From: Cyanobacteriota bacterium erpe_2018_sw_21hr_WHONDRS-SW48-000092_B_bin.40
GTDB lineage: Bacteria > Cyanobacteriota > Vampirovibrionia > Obscuribacterales > Obscuribacteraceae
NCBI GenBank assembly: GCA_030917395.1
Contig: JAUPUU010000356.1
Span: 1-58,782, forward strand
Direction: 5' to 3'
Length of the DNA stretch: 58,782 bases
The notes under the pieces are model-generated. The model ran no database searches. It was not told where the DNA came from and saw only the letters and a program-made list of their open reading frames with translations. A program made the translations under genes and the position numbers. Every line of letters begins with the position of its first letter. Position 1 is the first letter of the stretch. Shown piece after piece: positions 1-8,905 of the stretch.

Positions 1-360
1 AGGCTCGATATTTCTTGCTGCTTCAAGTCAGAATCCACAGCTAGCGGGTTATCGCTACAATTTCCGGTCTGCGCAGACCTGACGTTTCCACTTAACCCCT
101 CGGCTCAAAGCACTCAACTTAGTGTGTGCTCACCGGTTATGTAATTAGTATAGCGGAAGAAAAGATAGTTGGAAGTCCCCCGATGAAACTATTTTGCATA
201 TCCGCTGACATTTAATGAAGGCGCATGGGGGGCCGTTCTGTATATGCGCTCCGATAGTCAAGCGCGTGAACCGCTTCGCTATCGAGGATGCATTCGATCG
301 TATATATGATAATACGTATTGTTTTACACAGCCGATTCCAAGGGGTTTGGACTGCAAGGG
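1..360. other. No recognisable gene
   Basis: This stretch lies downstream of the minus-strand alpha-glucosidase and runs to the window edge. The only open frame (145-357, minus, 70 codons) has unremarkable composition, no convincing ribosome binding site and no family resemblance, so I do not call it. I see no tRNA or rRNA signature. Confidence 0.5.
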
Positions 361-444
361 CTAAATTTCTAGAACTAAATTTCTAGAGCTAAAGCCTAAG
401 ACCTAAATCCTAATACATAAAGCCTAAGAGTAATTTTTAGACTA
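361..444. repeat. Degenerate 14-bp tandem array at the end of the GH13 gene
   Basis: Six consecutive 14-bp units start at 361, 375, 389, 403, 417 and 431. The first two are CTAAATTTCTAGAA and CTAAATTTCTAGAG (13 of 14 identical). Later units diverge (CTAAAGCCTAAGAC, CTAAATCCTAATAC, ATAAAGCCTAAGAG). The last, weakest unit runs over the stop codon (437-439, complement) of the minus-strand glucosidase. The array therefore directly abuts the 3' end of a gene, as at four other places in the window. Confidence 0.7.
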
Positions 445-2125
445 GCAGCAGGGCCATGCCCTCGTTTGGACGCACTCTAAAGTTGTTTATCGCTGTACTT
501 GCTTCTGCGTTTTTGTCGCCACTTAGGTTTTCATGGTCCATATAGGTTGAAGCTAGACAGCGGCCTTGTAGTTTGTGGCTCTTAACTGTGTCTGTGAAAT
601 TGAGTACCATCGCGATACGTTCGCCGGCAAACTCTCTTACGTAAATGAAGAGACCATCTTCTACTGTGCTAGATGCTTCTGCCTTTTCTTTGTCTTTGCC
701 GCCGGGTCCAAGGGCTAGATAGGAGCCTTGACTGAGGGCTTTATGTTCTTTGCGCAGTTTGAGTAAGTGCTTGACTAGATTGAGCATTGATTGTGGTTGC
801 TTCTCTTGCTCGGCGACATTTCGTTCAGTGTAGTCAGCGCTGACAGGTAGCCAGGGCTCTGTATTGCTAAAGCCACCATAGGTAGTGCCGTCCCATTGCA
901 TGGGTGTGCGCTCAGGGTCTCTCTGTTCACTGGGCACGTCTGGCTGTCTTATGCCCCTGGGGTCGACAATTTTGTCAGGTGGTATTTCGCCATTGAGCAT
1001 GCCAATTTCGTCCCCGTAGTACCAGGTGGGGGAGCCACGCAGGGTGAGCAAGAGCATGGTGGCAACACGGGCTTGTTCGCTGCCGATGCGACTAGCAAAG
1101 CGAAATTTATCATGGTTGCCCAATACCCAGTTAGGGCTGCAATCTTGAGGTAATGCCTGTTCGTACTCATCGACAATTTTACGCACAGCAGAGGCTTGCC
1201 AGTTTTCGAGACCTTCTGTAATTAGATGAAAATTGAAGGGCATATGGCACTCTGGTTTTTCTTTGGTGCCGTAGTAGGTAATCAGTTGATCGTATGGTAG
1301 GTAAGCTTCTCCGATCATCATTTTTTCGTGGCCAGGGCTGCTAAATTGGTCTAGCACCTGGCGCATCAGTTGAATGATTACATGTGTTTCTGGCTGGTCT
1401 TCAATTTTTGTATGAATGGTTCGATCGCGCTCAATTAGATTTTTGTTCCAATTGTGATTGGTTGGTTCGTCAGCAAAATCTTCAGCTTCTACCAATAACC
1501 AGATTACATCTACTCTAAATCCGTCAACGTTACGCTTGAGCCAAAAGCGCATCACATCTAGCATTGCTTCTACAACCAGAGGGTTGCGAAAATTGAGATC
1601 TGGTTGTTCACTGAGAAATTGATGAAGATAATATTGTCCAGATTCTTTGTCTAGAGTCCAAGCCGGTCCGCCAAAATAGCTGGGCCAATTGTTGGGTACG
1701 CCGCCACCAGGGGCGGGGTCGCGCCAAACGTACCAATCTCGTTTGAAGCTTTGCTTCCCTTCTAGTGCTTCTTGAAACCAGGCATGCTGATCTGATGTGT
1801 GGTTTGGCACTAAGTCAATGATTACTTTGAGATTGCGTTTGTGTGCTTCGCTCACTAGGTGATCAAAGTCTGAGAGTTCACCAAATAGTGGGTCTACGTT
1901 GCAGTAGTCTGAAATGTCATAGCCAAAATCTTTGTTGGGAGAGGGATAGAATGGGCTCAGCCAAATGCAGTCAATGCCAAGGTTCGCCAGGTAGTCGAGG
2001 CGGCTGATTATGCCCTTGATGTCACCTGTGCCGTCATTATTGCTATCTTGAAAGGAGCGGGGATAAATTTGATAGACAACTGCGTTGCGCCACCATTCCT
2101 TTCCGTTTGCTGGCTCAATGCTCAT
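437..2125 (-). CDS. GH13 alpha-glucosidase (oligo-1,6-glucosidase-like)
   Basis: A 562-residue cytoplasmic glycoside hydrolase of family 13, expected to hydrolyse short alpha-glucosides to glucose. No signal peptide is visible. All catalytic elements are present: DLVPNHTS (residues 104-111), GFRVDV with nucleophile D206, acid/base E273 in IGEAY, and transition-state D339 in NHD. The QPDLN motif (174-178) marks the oligo-1,6-glucosidase subgroup. V207 follows the nucleophile; in this group Val goes with alpha-1,6 preference, so isomaltose-type substrates are inferred. The length is typical, with a C-terminal beta domain after about residue 480. The ATG start gives the usual N-terminus (WWRNAVVYQIYPRSF). 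Trehalose synthase or sucrose hydrolase activity cannot be excluded. Confidence 0.93.
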   Translation of the reverse strand: MSIEPANGKEWWRNAVVYQIYPRSFQDSNNDGTGDIKGIISRLDYLANLGIDCIWLSPFYPSPNKDFGYDISDYCNVDPLFGELSDFDHLVSEAHKRNLKVIIDLVPNHTSDQHAWFQEALEGKQSFKRDWYVWRDPAPGGGVPNNWPSYFGGPAWTLDKESGQYYLHQFLSEQPDLNFRNPLVVEAMLDVMRFWLKRNVDGFRVDVIWLLVEAEDFADEPTNHNWNKNLIERDRTIHTKIEDQPETHVIIQLMRQVLDQFSSPGHEKMMIGEAYLPYDQLITYYGTKEKPECHMPFNFHLITEGLENWQASAVRKIVDEYEQALPQDCSPNWVLGNHDKFRFASRIGSEQARVATMLLLTLRGSPTWYYGDEIGMLNGEIPPDKIVDPRGIRQPDVPSEQRDPERTPMQWDGTTYGGFSNTEPWLPVSADYTERNVAEQEKQPQSMLNLVKHLLKLRKEHKALSQGSYLALGPGGKDKEKAEASSTVEDGLFIYVREFAGERIAMVLNFTDTVKSHKLQGRCLASTYMDHENLSGDKNAEASTAINNFRVRPNEGMALLLV

Positions 2126-2188
2126 CTAAGTGTCCTTCGTCAGTTCTTGTTTTTTCTTTTCTTGGATAACTTTATTCACTGCTTAAAT

Positions 2189-2719
2189 TTAAAATGTCAA
2201 TTTTTCTAGTCCACTGATATAGCGAAAACATTCTGTAGCTAGGCAGATTATTACAACAACCACTGATATCAGTGATGTCTTGTCACTGCCCCTTTGGTAG
2301 CGGCGGAAGTTAGTGACACCCAGTAAAATCAAGCCGACAGCGGCGAGGGGAAAATAAAGATGCCTTGAGACATGCAGTATGCTCTGTGATTCAGAGAAGG
2401 AGAAAGCTAGCAGTAAAATTACCCAGCCTGTCCATTCGGTTACTAGTCCTGAGATTCTTTGAATATCTTCTGGTTTGGTTGATTGACTGAGACGACGCAT
2501 GGCCAGAACGATGAAGAAAGCTAAGATAACCGCTAGTCCAGAGTAACTGATCATGGCTGTTTGGGCGGCATCCCAGAGTAAAACCGTCGAAGAATAGTAG
2601 AGCCACCACTGCGCCAAAATCACGGTCGGGAAAACAATGATCGTGATCACGATCAATGTGACAATGACAGTCACTGGCGGCGGTAGGTTATTTCGATTTG
2701 GCTCTTCAGAGTTGTTCAT
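2189..2719 (-). CDS. Hypothetical five-helix membrane protein
   Basis: A 176-residue protein of unknown function with about five hydrophobic segments (residues about 16-40, 52-76, 92-110, 122-140 and 148-170), so an inner-membrane protein. I recognise no conserved motif. It starts 27 bases after the stop of the upstream tetR gene on the same strand, so it is probably co-transcribed with tetR and under the same control. Its N-terminus is polar with several Asn and Pro residues. A role linked to the neighbouring efflux locus is possible, but nothing in the protein itself shows it. Confidence 0.6.
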   Translation of the reverse strand: MNNSEEPNRNNLPPPVTVIVTLIVITIIVFPTVILAQWWLYYSSTVLLWDAAQTAMISYSGLAVILAFFIVLAMRRLSQSTKPEDIQRISGLVTEWTGWVILLLAFSFSESQSILHVSRHLYFPLAAVGLILLGVTNFRRYQRGSDKTSLISVVVVIICLATECFRYISGLEKLTF

Positions 2720-2746
2720 TGGCGCAGTTTCTGTATTGTTCTAATT

Positions 2747-3322
2747 CTAATTTCTCGACTCAAATAAGGCGTACTCTAGTATTCGTATGGCGGTTGCTTT
2801 ATGCGTAGCGAGATCGAAAGTCTCTTCCACGACGCAAGACATTATCACTTTGTGCAGCATTCCTCCTATCATGTCTGCCAGGGCAATGGCATCATAATTT
2901 CGTATGGCTTTTTCATCCATCAATTTTTGCAAGTGGTTGGCCGTGCGAATGGAAAGCTCTTTGCGAACTTCTTTGCCTTTTCCTGCTTTTTCAAAAGATT
3001 CAATGCGCGCAAAAGAAAGTACTGGCAATTCATCCCGCGCGATCTGAATTACCGAGTCAATATATTGAGTCAAGCCGTTTTCATCGGCAATGTGCGGTAC
3101 ATACTGATCGATCATCAGGGCGCAACGATTGAAGAAATCTTCAGATAAGGCGTTTGAAAGAGCTTCCTTTGAGTTGAAGTAAAGATAGAGTGTGCCTGCG
3201 GCGACTCCGGCTTCGGTCGCAATATCGGTCATTTTTGCTGTGCGGTAGCCGTCGCGTATAAAAATCATACGAGCCGCCGTTAAGATTGCTTCTTTTTTGT
3301 GCGGATCTAGGGCTCTAGCCAT
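2747..3322 (-). CDS. TetR/AcrR-family transcriptional regulator
   Basis: A 191-residue one-component repressor. The N-terminal DNA-binding domain has the family pattern: a helix with KEAILTAARMIFIRDGY, then the helix-turn-helix MTDIATEAGVAAGTLYLYF, then the NSKEAL stretch. The remaining roughly 130 residues form the ligand-binding and dimerisation region, whose inducer cannot be read from sequence. It is divergent from an RND efflux adaptor 242 bases away, the classic arrangement for a local efflux repressor. Two perfect palindromes lie in the shared upstream region and are the likely operators. The gene continues into a small membrane-protein gene on the same strand. Confidence 0.93.
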   Translation of the reverse strand: MARALDPHKKEAILTAARMIFIRDGYRTAKMTDIATEAGVAAGTLYLYFNSKEALSNALSEDFFNRCALMIDQYVPHIADENGLTQYIDSVIQIARDELPVLSFARIESFEKAGKGKEVRKELSIRTANHLQKLMDEKAIRNYDAIALADMIGGMLHKVIMSCVVEETFDLATHKATAIRILEYALFESRN

Positions 3323-3385
3323 TTAATTTTCCGTCTGTGTTGTCTCTATAAGGATAACCCGGCGAAGGCCAGTTTTTAAGAATTC

Positions 3386-3399
3386 CACCGATATCGGTG
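3386..3399. promoter_or_regulatory. Perfect 14-bp palindrome CACCGATATCGGTG
   Basis: A perfect inverted repeat 63 bases upstream of the tetR start. It extends imperfectly to TTCCACCGATATCGGTGAA. The same 12-bp core ACCGATATCGGT recurs twice at 29019-29030 and 29060-29071. It may be a regulator binding site or a genome-wide repeat. Confidence 0.5.
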
Positions 3400-3500
3400 A
3401 AATTCCGGCAGACGATCTCTTTTGCATGAAGTGCCCAAAAGGCATTGAGGAATTACTATTCGAGCAGACAAATCGATTTAATTTGGGCGGCCTTAATTAA

Positions 3501-3516
3501 TGAATGAATTCATTCA
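3501..3516. promoter_or_regulatory. Probable TetR operator TGAATGAATTCATTCA
   Basis: A perfect 16-bp palindrome 49 bases upstream of the efflux adaptor start and 179 bases from the tetR start. TGAATGAATTCATTCA-type sites are typical of TetR/AcrR regulators. A weak -10-like TAGGAT (3526-3531) lies just downstream, so the palindrome would cover the -35 region. Binding by the adjacent TetR would repress the efflux genes. This is inferred from position and symmetry. Confidence 0.65.
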
Positions 3517-3564
3517 GTTAAGTGCTAGGATAGAAACTGAACCACAGTAAAGTTTAGGAAGCAT

Positions 3565-5016
3565 ATGTTTACAACAAGTCGTGACGAGACAAACCAAACT
3601 GAAATAGTTCGCCTGGGCGGCAATGTCACTCCGTTGCATCGGATAACGCCAAAGAGCAGCTCAGTCAAGACAAAGTGGCTTTTGGCTGGAGGTCTTTCGC
3701 TCGTGGCGGTAGCCGGTCTTTCGCTCTTTAACTACGCCCATGGGCTCTCCAGCTCAGTTGGCAGCAGCACCCCGCCCCTATCTTCTGATAGCGTCAAGGC
3801 TGCTCCTCCTGTGGTTACTGTTACTACTGAAGCGGCCAAGATTGGCATAGTCTCTTCGGCTTTGACCGTCACTGGTTCAATTTCAGCCATCGACCCGTTG
3901 ACCATTGGTTCTCAAGCCTCTGGGCTCAGTATCGTTCAAGTACTTGCCGAAGAAGGCGATTATGTGCGCAAGGGGCAGGTTCTCTGCATTCTTGACTCGT
4001 CTATTTTGCAAGCTCAGCTAAAAGGAATGGAGGCCCGCATGGTGGGCTCCCGCGCCACCGCCCTCAAGGCTGTGCAGCCAAACAGACAAGAGGATATTGC
4101 TGGGCTTTCAGCTGCTTATCAGCAAGCTCTGGCCGATGTGCAACAACGACAGGCCATGGTTACTCAAATGGAAGCAAGCCTGGTTAACGCTCGCAGCAAC
4201 GCTCGGCGCTACAAAGATTTGTTGAAAGAAGGGGCAGTTAGTCAGCAAGAATCTGACAATCACTCAACCGAAGAAGTGACCGCGTTCACAAACTTGCAAG
4301 GAGCAAAAGAGCAATTTTCGGCCGCCAAATTTTTTGCCGAACAATCGCACAATAAGCTCGAGATGGCTCAACGGGGCGGTCGTCGAGAAGACATCATAGT
4401 CTCAGAGGCTAGTGCTGATGAAACTGCTGCCAGTGTGCAACAGCTTCGTGCTCAAATTGAGCAAACAATTATTCGCGCTCCTGATGAGGGTTTGGTCACC
4501 AAGCGCTATGCCCACATTGGCGATGTTGCTTCTACAGGCAAAGCATTGTTCGAGATGATACGTAAAGGACAATTAGAGTTACGCGCGCAGGTGACTCAGA
4601 GTGATTTATCTAGGCTGCGGCCGGGCATAACCGCAGCCCTCTCTGATTCTGTGCGCTCTGTGCAGGGTACGATTTTCCAGATTTCACCGACTGTAGATAG
4701 TGCCACAAGGTTAGGTACTGTGCGCATCAGCATTCCAAGCAATTCTGGATTCAGGCCTGGCATGTTTGTGCAAGGCAGTGTGCAGGTTGGCCAGGCCGAT
4801 GCTCTGCTTGTACCAAATAGCTCTGTTCTGGCAGACGGTGAGCAGAATTATGTATTCCTCTACCAAAATGGCAAGGCAAAGAAACAGCAGGTGACAGTGG
4901 GTTCGCGCACAAGCGAATCGGCTGAAATCAAAAGTGGCGTCAGTGTTGGTGATGCCGTAATAGTTGCTGGCGCTGGTTTCTTAGAAGACAACGATGTTGT
5001 TGCTTTGAGTAAGTAA
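3565..5016 (+). CDS. RND efflux periplasmic adaptor (HlyD/AcrA family)
   Basis: A 483-residue membrane-fusion protein that links the inner-membrane RND pump to an outer-membrane channel. A membrane anchor lies at about residues 39-58. The lipoyl/barrel-sandwich half-motif VLAEEGDYVRKGQVLCILD lies near 125-145. A long helical hairpin with Gln/Ala-rich coiled coil follows, then a beta-barrel (about 335-400) and a membrane-proximal C-terminus. An AGGAAG ribosome site precedes the ATG. The pump gene follows by 106 bases. No lipoprotein Cys is seen, so the protein is anchored by its N-terminal helix. No outer-membrane TolC gene follows in this window. Confidence 0.92.
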   Translation: MFTTSRDETNQTEIVRLGGNVTPLHRITPKSSSVKTKWLLAGGLSLVAVAGLSLFNYAHGLSSSVGSSTPPLSSDSVKAAPPVVTVTTEAAKIGIVSSALTVTGSISAIDPLTIGSQASGLSIVQVLAEEGDYVRKGQVLCILDSSILQAQLKGMEARMVGSRATALKAVQPNRQEDIAGLSAAYQQALADVQQRQAMVTQMEASLVNARSNARRYKDLLKEGAVSQQESDNHSTEEVTAFTNLQGAKEQFSAAKFFAEQSHNKLEMAQRGGRREDIIVSEASADETAASVQQLRAQIEQTIIRAPDEGLVTKRYAHIGDVASTGKALFEMIRKGQLELRAQVTQSDLSRLRPGITAALSDSVRSVQGTIFQISPTVDSATRLGTVRISIPSNSGFRPGMFVQGSVQVGQADALLVPNSSVLADGEQNYVFLYQNGKAKKQQVTVGSRTSESAEIKSGVSVGDAVIVAGAGFLEDNDVVALSK

Positions 5017-5090
5017 TAAGACACCGGTAAGTGGCTAGACGCAAGTAAGTAAGTAATCCTGAGTAAGTAGCAAGATTAATGAGTAACTGT
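5007..5090. repeat. Irregular GAGTAAGTA repeats over the adaptor stop codon
   Basis: GAGTAAGTAA occurs at 5007-5016, where its last three bases are the adaptor's stop codon. It recurs as GAGTAAGTAG at 5061-5070 and GAGTAACTGT at 5081-5090, with AAGTAAGTAAGTAAT between. The intergenic DNA therefore looks derived from copies of the gene's own 3' end. Confidence 0.55.
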
Positions 5091-5122
5091 AATCTCTTGA
5101 AGATGAAGCAATAGGCGAGACA

Positions 5123-8100
5123 ATGAATTGGAATATTTCAGCCTGGTCAATTAAACAACCGATTCCATCGATTCTGATGTTCCTGATTTTCAGTGTTGTT
5201 GGCGTCATGTCTTACTTAAGTCTGGGTATTGATGAAAACCCAAACATAGACATGCCGACTGTGACTGTCTCAATCACCGAATCTGGTGCTGCTCCTGCTG
5301 AATTAGAGACTCAGGTGACCAGGCGAGTCGAAGATGCGATTGCTGGCATTGGCAATATCAAGCATATTTCGTCAACCATTAACGAAGGTAGCTCCGCTAC
5401 GACAATAGAGTTTGAGCTGGGCACTGATGTCGACCGCGCCGTCAACGATGTGCGCGATGCTGTTACTCGCATCCGCAATCAGTTGCCCCTGACTATTGAT
5501 GAGCCGCAAATTAAGCGTCTCGATTTCTCTGGCGCTCCGTTTGCTACTTACACTGTTTCGTCAGATAAGCATTCACTCAATGATTTGAGTTGGTTGATCG
5601 ATGATCAAATTTCCCGAGTCTTACTTGCTGTTCCGGGAGTGGGCCAGGTACAAAGGTCCGGTGGTAGCGACCGTCAAGTAAGAATAGACCTAGACCCAAC
5701 CAGGCTTGAGGCTCTCGGTGTTACCGCTGATACTGTTAACTCGCAAATTAGATTGATGAACACTAACTTGCCGGGTGGTCGCGGCTATATCGGTGCCCAA
5801 GAGCAGTCGATTCGCACTCTCGGTAGCATGAAAAGCATTGATGACTTGCGCAATATGCGTATCTATTTGCTCAACGGTAACTGGTCGACTCTGGGTAACT
5901 TGGGCACCGTTAGCGATGGCATTGCCGAAACCAGGCAATCAGCCATGCTCAATGGCAAACCTGTGGTGGCCTTTCAGGTAGTGCGCTCAACCGGTAGCAG
6001 CTTAGCCACTGCTGGCAAGGGTGTTGATAAAGCTATCGCCGAATTAGAGAAGACTCTGCCAGCCGATATTCATATCACTAAAATTCGCTCAACTCTTGGT
6101 TATGTGATGGACTCTTATCACGCCACAGTCGATTCGCTGGTGATTGGCGCTATTTTGGCTGTGATTGTTATTTGGGCCTTCCTTAGAGACTGGCGGGCTG
6201 CGGCTATTTCGGCTGTGGCAATGCCCCTCTCGATGCTGCCAACATTTGCCGTGATGAAACTTCTGGGCTTCAGTCTAAACAACATGTCTCTGCTTGGACT
6301 GGCGCTAGTTATCGGTATTTTGGTAGATGATGCCATTGTCGAAATCGAAAATATTGTCCGCCACATTCGTATGGGTAAATCACCCTATCAAGCCGCTTTA
6401 GAGGCGGCTGATGAAATTGGTTTGGCAGTTATGGCCACCACCATGAGTATTATTGTGGTGTTCTTGCCAGTGGCCTTTATGGGTGGAATTCCTGGACAGT
6501 TCTTCAAGCAGTTTGGTGTCACCGTTGCCGTAGCGGTTTTCTTTTCGCTGCTGGTTGCTCGTTTAATTACTCCGATGATGTCAGCTTTCTGGCTCAACAA
6601 GCCGGCTGAAGAAGAAGACCACAGTAAGTCGAAAACTGTCAGTGTCTATCGCCACATGCTGCTCTGGGCTCTCGGTAATCGGGGCAAAACTGTGCTGGGT
6701 GCTTCGGTGTTCTTCGTTGTTAGCATGGCCCTAATGGCTTCTTTGCCTACTTCTCTTGTGCCTTCTGCCGATCGCGGGGAGACTTTGCTCAGTATCACTT
6801 TACCGCCTGGTACTCAGCTATCTGGCACCAATGCCGTGAGCAAACGCATGACCGATATTTTGCTCACCCACCCCGAAGTAGCTCAGGTCTTTGGTTCGAT
6901 TGGCACGCCATCTACCGGCCGCGCTGGTCAAGGTGGAGCCGCTGGTGAAGTGAACAAAGCTAGCTTGTACGTCATGCTCAAGCCAAAGGCTGAGCGAAAA
7001 CTTTCGCAGCAGCAGTTTGAAGATTTAGTGCGTCCAGAGCTGGTGCAAGTGCCTGGAGTGCGTGCTACTTTTTCAGCAACCATGGGTCTGGGCGGCAAAG
7101 TACAGGTTACTTTGGTCGGCAATGATGAGAAAGAGCTACGTCAGACCTCTGAGCGCTTAACCACGGAGATGCGCACTGTCCCCGGTTTATTTGATGTTTC
7201 CTCATCGGCAGCTTTGCGTCGCCCTGAAATTCAAGTTACGCCTGATTCGGCCGCTGCGGCCGATCAAGGTGTTTCGGTGCAACAAATTGCCCGCACTGCC
7301 ACTATGGCAACTGTTGGTGATAACAGTGCCAGTTTGGCCAAGTTTGACCTTCCTGACCGGCAGATTGGTATTCTTGTTCAGATTAACCCTAGCTATCGTC
7401 AGGACTTAGATTCGATTGGCAATTTGCGCGTCATGGCCATGAACAAGTCAATTCCCTTGCGCGAAGTAGCTAAGGTTGAATTTGGCAGCGGAGCCGCCGA
7501 GATTAGTCGCTATGACCGTAGCCGTAAAGTTACAATCACTGCTAGCTTGGCTGGCGGTGGCACTCTTGGCGAAGCTCTCGCTCTCGTGCACAAACTGCCA
7601 AGCTTTAAGAACATGCCGGCTTCTGTACATGAGATGGCTAGCGGAGATGTCGAGATTCAGCGCGATATTTTCAGCGGCTTTGCTATGGCCATAGCGGTAG
7701 CGGTGATGCTCATTTACGCTGTTTTGGTGCTGCTATTTAATGACTTTTTGCAACCTCTAACGATTATGGTTTCGCTGCCTATGGCCGTTGGCGGTGCTGC
7801 TCTTGGTCTTGTCGCTTCTCACGCACCAATTGGTTTGTACGCTCTCATTGGTATCGTCATGCTCATGGGTCTTGTCACGAAGAATGCCATTTTGTTGGTG
7901 GAGTATGCCCTGGTCAGCATTAAGCTGGGAATGCCGCGAAACAAAGCTCTGGTAACTGCCGGAGAGGCCAGATTGCGCCCGATTTTGATGACAACGGTCG
8001 CCATGGTGGCGGGTATGGTACCAATTGCCCTTGGAATTGGTGCCGGTTCAGAAGTAAGGGCCTCCATGGCCGCCGCCGTCATTGGTGGCTTAATTACTTC

Positions 8101-8269
8101 CACTCTGCTCACTTTGGTGGTTGTGCCGGTGGTGTTTACTTTCATTGACGATTTCGAACATCGTTTTATCAAAAGTAAGTATCCTAGCCGACGCGAACTC
8201 TATGAAAATAAGGCCGATTCTAGCTCTAATGATGAGACACTAGAGCTGGAAGTGAGTAATCGTGGGTAA
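5123..8269 (+). CDS. RND multidrug efflux pump, HAE1 (AcrB/MexF) type
   Basis: A 1048-residue proton-driven inner-membrane transporter, full length for the family with its duplicated 2 x 6 helix layout. The N-terminus starts in the first helix (SIKQPIPSILMFLIFSVVG). The TM4 proton-relay pair is present in VIGILVDDAIVEIEN, and the TM10 lysine in GLVTKNAILLVEYAL. Large periplasmic loops lie between TM1-2 and TM7-8. Together with the upstream adaptor it should export hydrophobic or amphiphilic compounds, using an unlinked outer-membrane channel. It is probably controlled by the divergent TetR. Substrates cannot be predicted. Confidence 0.95.
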   Translation: MNWNISAWSIKQPIPSILMFLIFSVVGVMSYLSLGIDENPNIDMPTVTVSITESGAAPAELETQVTRRVEDAIAGIGNIKHISSTINEGSSATTIEFELGTDVDRAVNDVRDAVTRIRNQLPLTIDEPQIKRLDFSGAPFATYTVSSDKHSLNDLSWLIDDQISRVLLAVPGVGQVQRSGGSDRQVRIDLDPTRLEALGVTADTVNSQIRLMNTNLPGGRGYIGAQEQSIRTLGSMKSIDDLRNMRIYLLNGNWSTLGNLGTVSDGIAETRQSAMLNGKPVVAFQVVRSTGSSLATAGKGVDKAIAELEKTLPADIHITKIRSTLGYVMDSYHATVDSLVIGAILAVIVIWAFLRDWRAAAISAVAMPLSMLPTFAVMKLLGFSLNNMSLLGLALVIGILVDDAIVEIENIVRHIRMGKSPYQAALEAADEIGLAVMATTMSIIVVFLPVAFMGGIPGQFFKQFGVTVAVAVFFSLLVARLITPMMSAFWLNKPAEEEDHSKSKTVSVYRHMLLWALGNRGKTVLGASVFFVVSMALMASLPTSLVPSADRGETLLSITLPPGTQLSGTNAVSKRMTDILLTHPEVAQVFGSIGTPSTGRAGQGGAAGEVNKASLYVMLKPKAERKLSQQQFEDLVRPELVQVPGVRATFSATMGLGGKVQVTLVGNDEKELRQTSERLTTEMRTVPGLFDVSSSAALRRPEIQVTPDSAAAADQGVSVQQIARTATMATVGDNSASLAKFDLPDRQIGILVQINPSYRQDLDSIGNLRVMAMNKSIPLREVAKVEFGSGAAEISRYDRSRKVTITASLAGGGTLGEALALVHKLPSFKNMPASVHEMASGDVEIQRDIFSGFAMAIAVAVMLIYAVLVLLFNDFLQPLTIMVSLPMAVGGAALGLVASHAPIGLYALIGIVMLMGLVTKNAILLVEYALVSIKLGMPRNKALVTAGEARLRPILMTTVAMVAGMVPIALGIGAGSEVRASMAAAVIGGLITSTLLTLVVVPVVFTFIDDFEHRFIKSKYPSRRELYENKADSSSNDETLELEVSNRG

Positions 8270-8344
8270 TATTACGTATTCACGAATATTTTACGTAGTC
8301 GGATGTAACCTAGCCTAGTATCATCTAGTTACTAGGAGTTCACC

Positions 8345-8839
8345 ATGGCAATCTCAAACGGCTTAGCTTCAAGAATGCCTGTATCGACAGAGGGTCAAAC
8401 CCGAAGTGTTGATCCTAAAATTGCCTATACACGCAAGAAGGTAGGCGGGGTCGCAGCCGAGATTGATCGTCGTGTTAATCCTGTTGTGCTCTTGATTCGC
8501 CCGCGCGACATTGCCGCCATTCGCAAAATTCAAGTTGCTTTTCTTGAGCGCAAAAAAGAAGCTTCGACTTACGTTTGGTCCGCTGTAGCCATGGTTTTGG
8601 CTGTGCGTTTACTATTTCCTATTGCTGTTATGCCAATGGTTGGAATTATTGCCGTTGCCGCATTTCTCGCCTGGATTAAATACCGCTCTTTGTGCCAGTG
8701 CCCAGTCTGCTCCGTTTCATTGATACCGGGCAACAACACCTGGCGCACTCCAGTGCTAGGATTTTCCACTGAAGTCTGCCCGCGCTGTTCGGCCCAACTG
8801 GCTATTCCGGAAAGCGAAAAGAAGATGCGTATTCAATAA
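8345..8839 (+). CDS. Membrane protein with C-terminal zinc ribbon
   Basis: A 164-residue protein of unknown function. A polar N-terminal 75 residues is followed by a hydrophobic hairpin (about 80-115). A four-cysteine metal-binding tail follows, with CPVC near residue 120 and CPRC near 148, separated by 26 residues as in zinc ribbons. AGGAG precedes the ATG. It follows the efflux pump by 75 bases on the same strand, without an obvious terminator, so read-through is possible. The ribbon probably has a structural zinc. I do not recognise the family. Confidence 0.6.
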   Translation: MAISNGLASRMPVSTEGQTRSVDPKIAYTRKKVGGVAAEIDRRVNPVVLLIRPRDIAAIRKIQVAFLERKKEASTYVWSAVAMVLAVRLLFPIAVMPMVGIIAVAAFLAWIKYRSLCQCPVCSVSLIPGNNTWRTPVLGFSTEVCPRCSAQLAIPESEKKMRIQ

Positions 8840-8905
8840 CTCTTCAAAGGTTATTCAGCGGCTCTTGAAAGGCTAATAAACGACTGATCTACGACTAATG
8901 AAAGA
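8840..8905. repeat. Three degenerate 22-bp tandem units between convergent stops
   Basis: Units at 8840-8861, 8862-8883 and 8884-8905 share about 14-16 of 22 positions with their neighbours (CTCTTCAAAGGTTATTCAG.. and CTCTTGAAAGGCTAATAAA..). The array begins on the base after one stop codon and ends on the base before the convergent TonB gene's stop, filling the whole intergenic space. Confidence 0.55.

Noticed and set aside
145-357. 70-codon minus-strand frame
   Set aside because: No ribosome site, no family resemblance and odd composition; likely chance.
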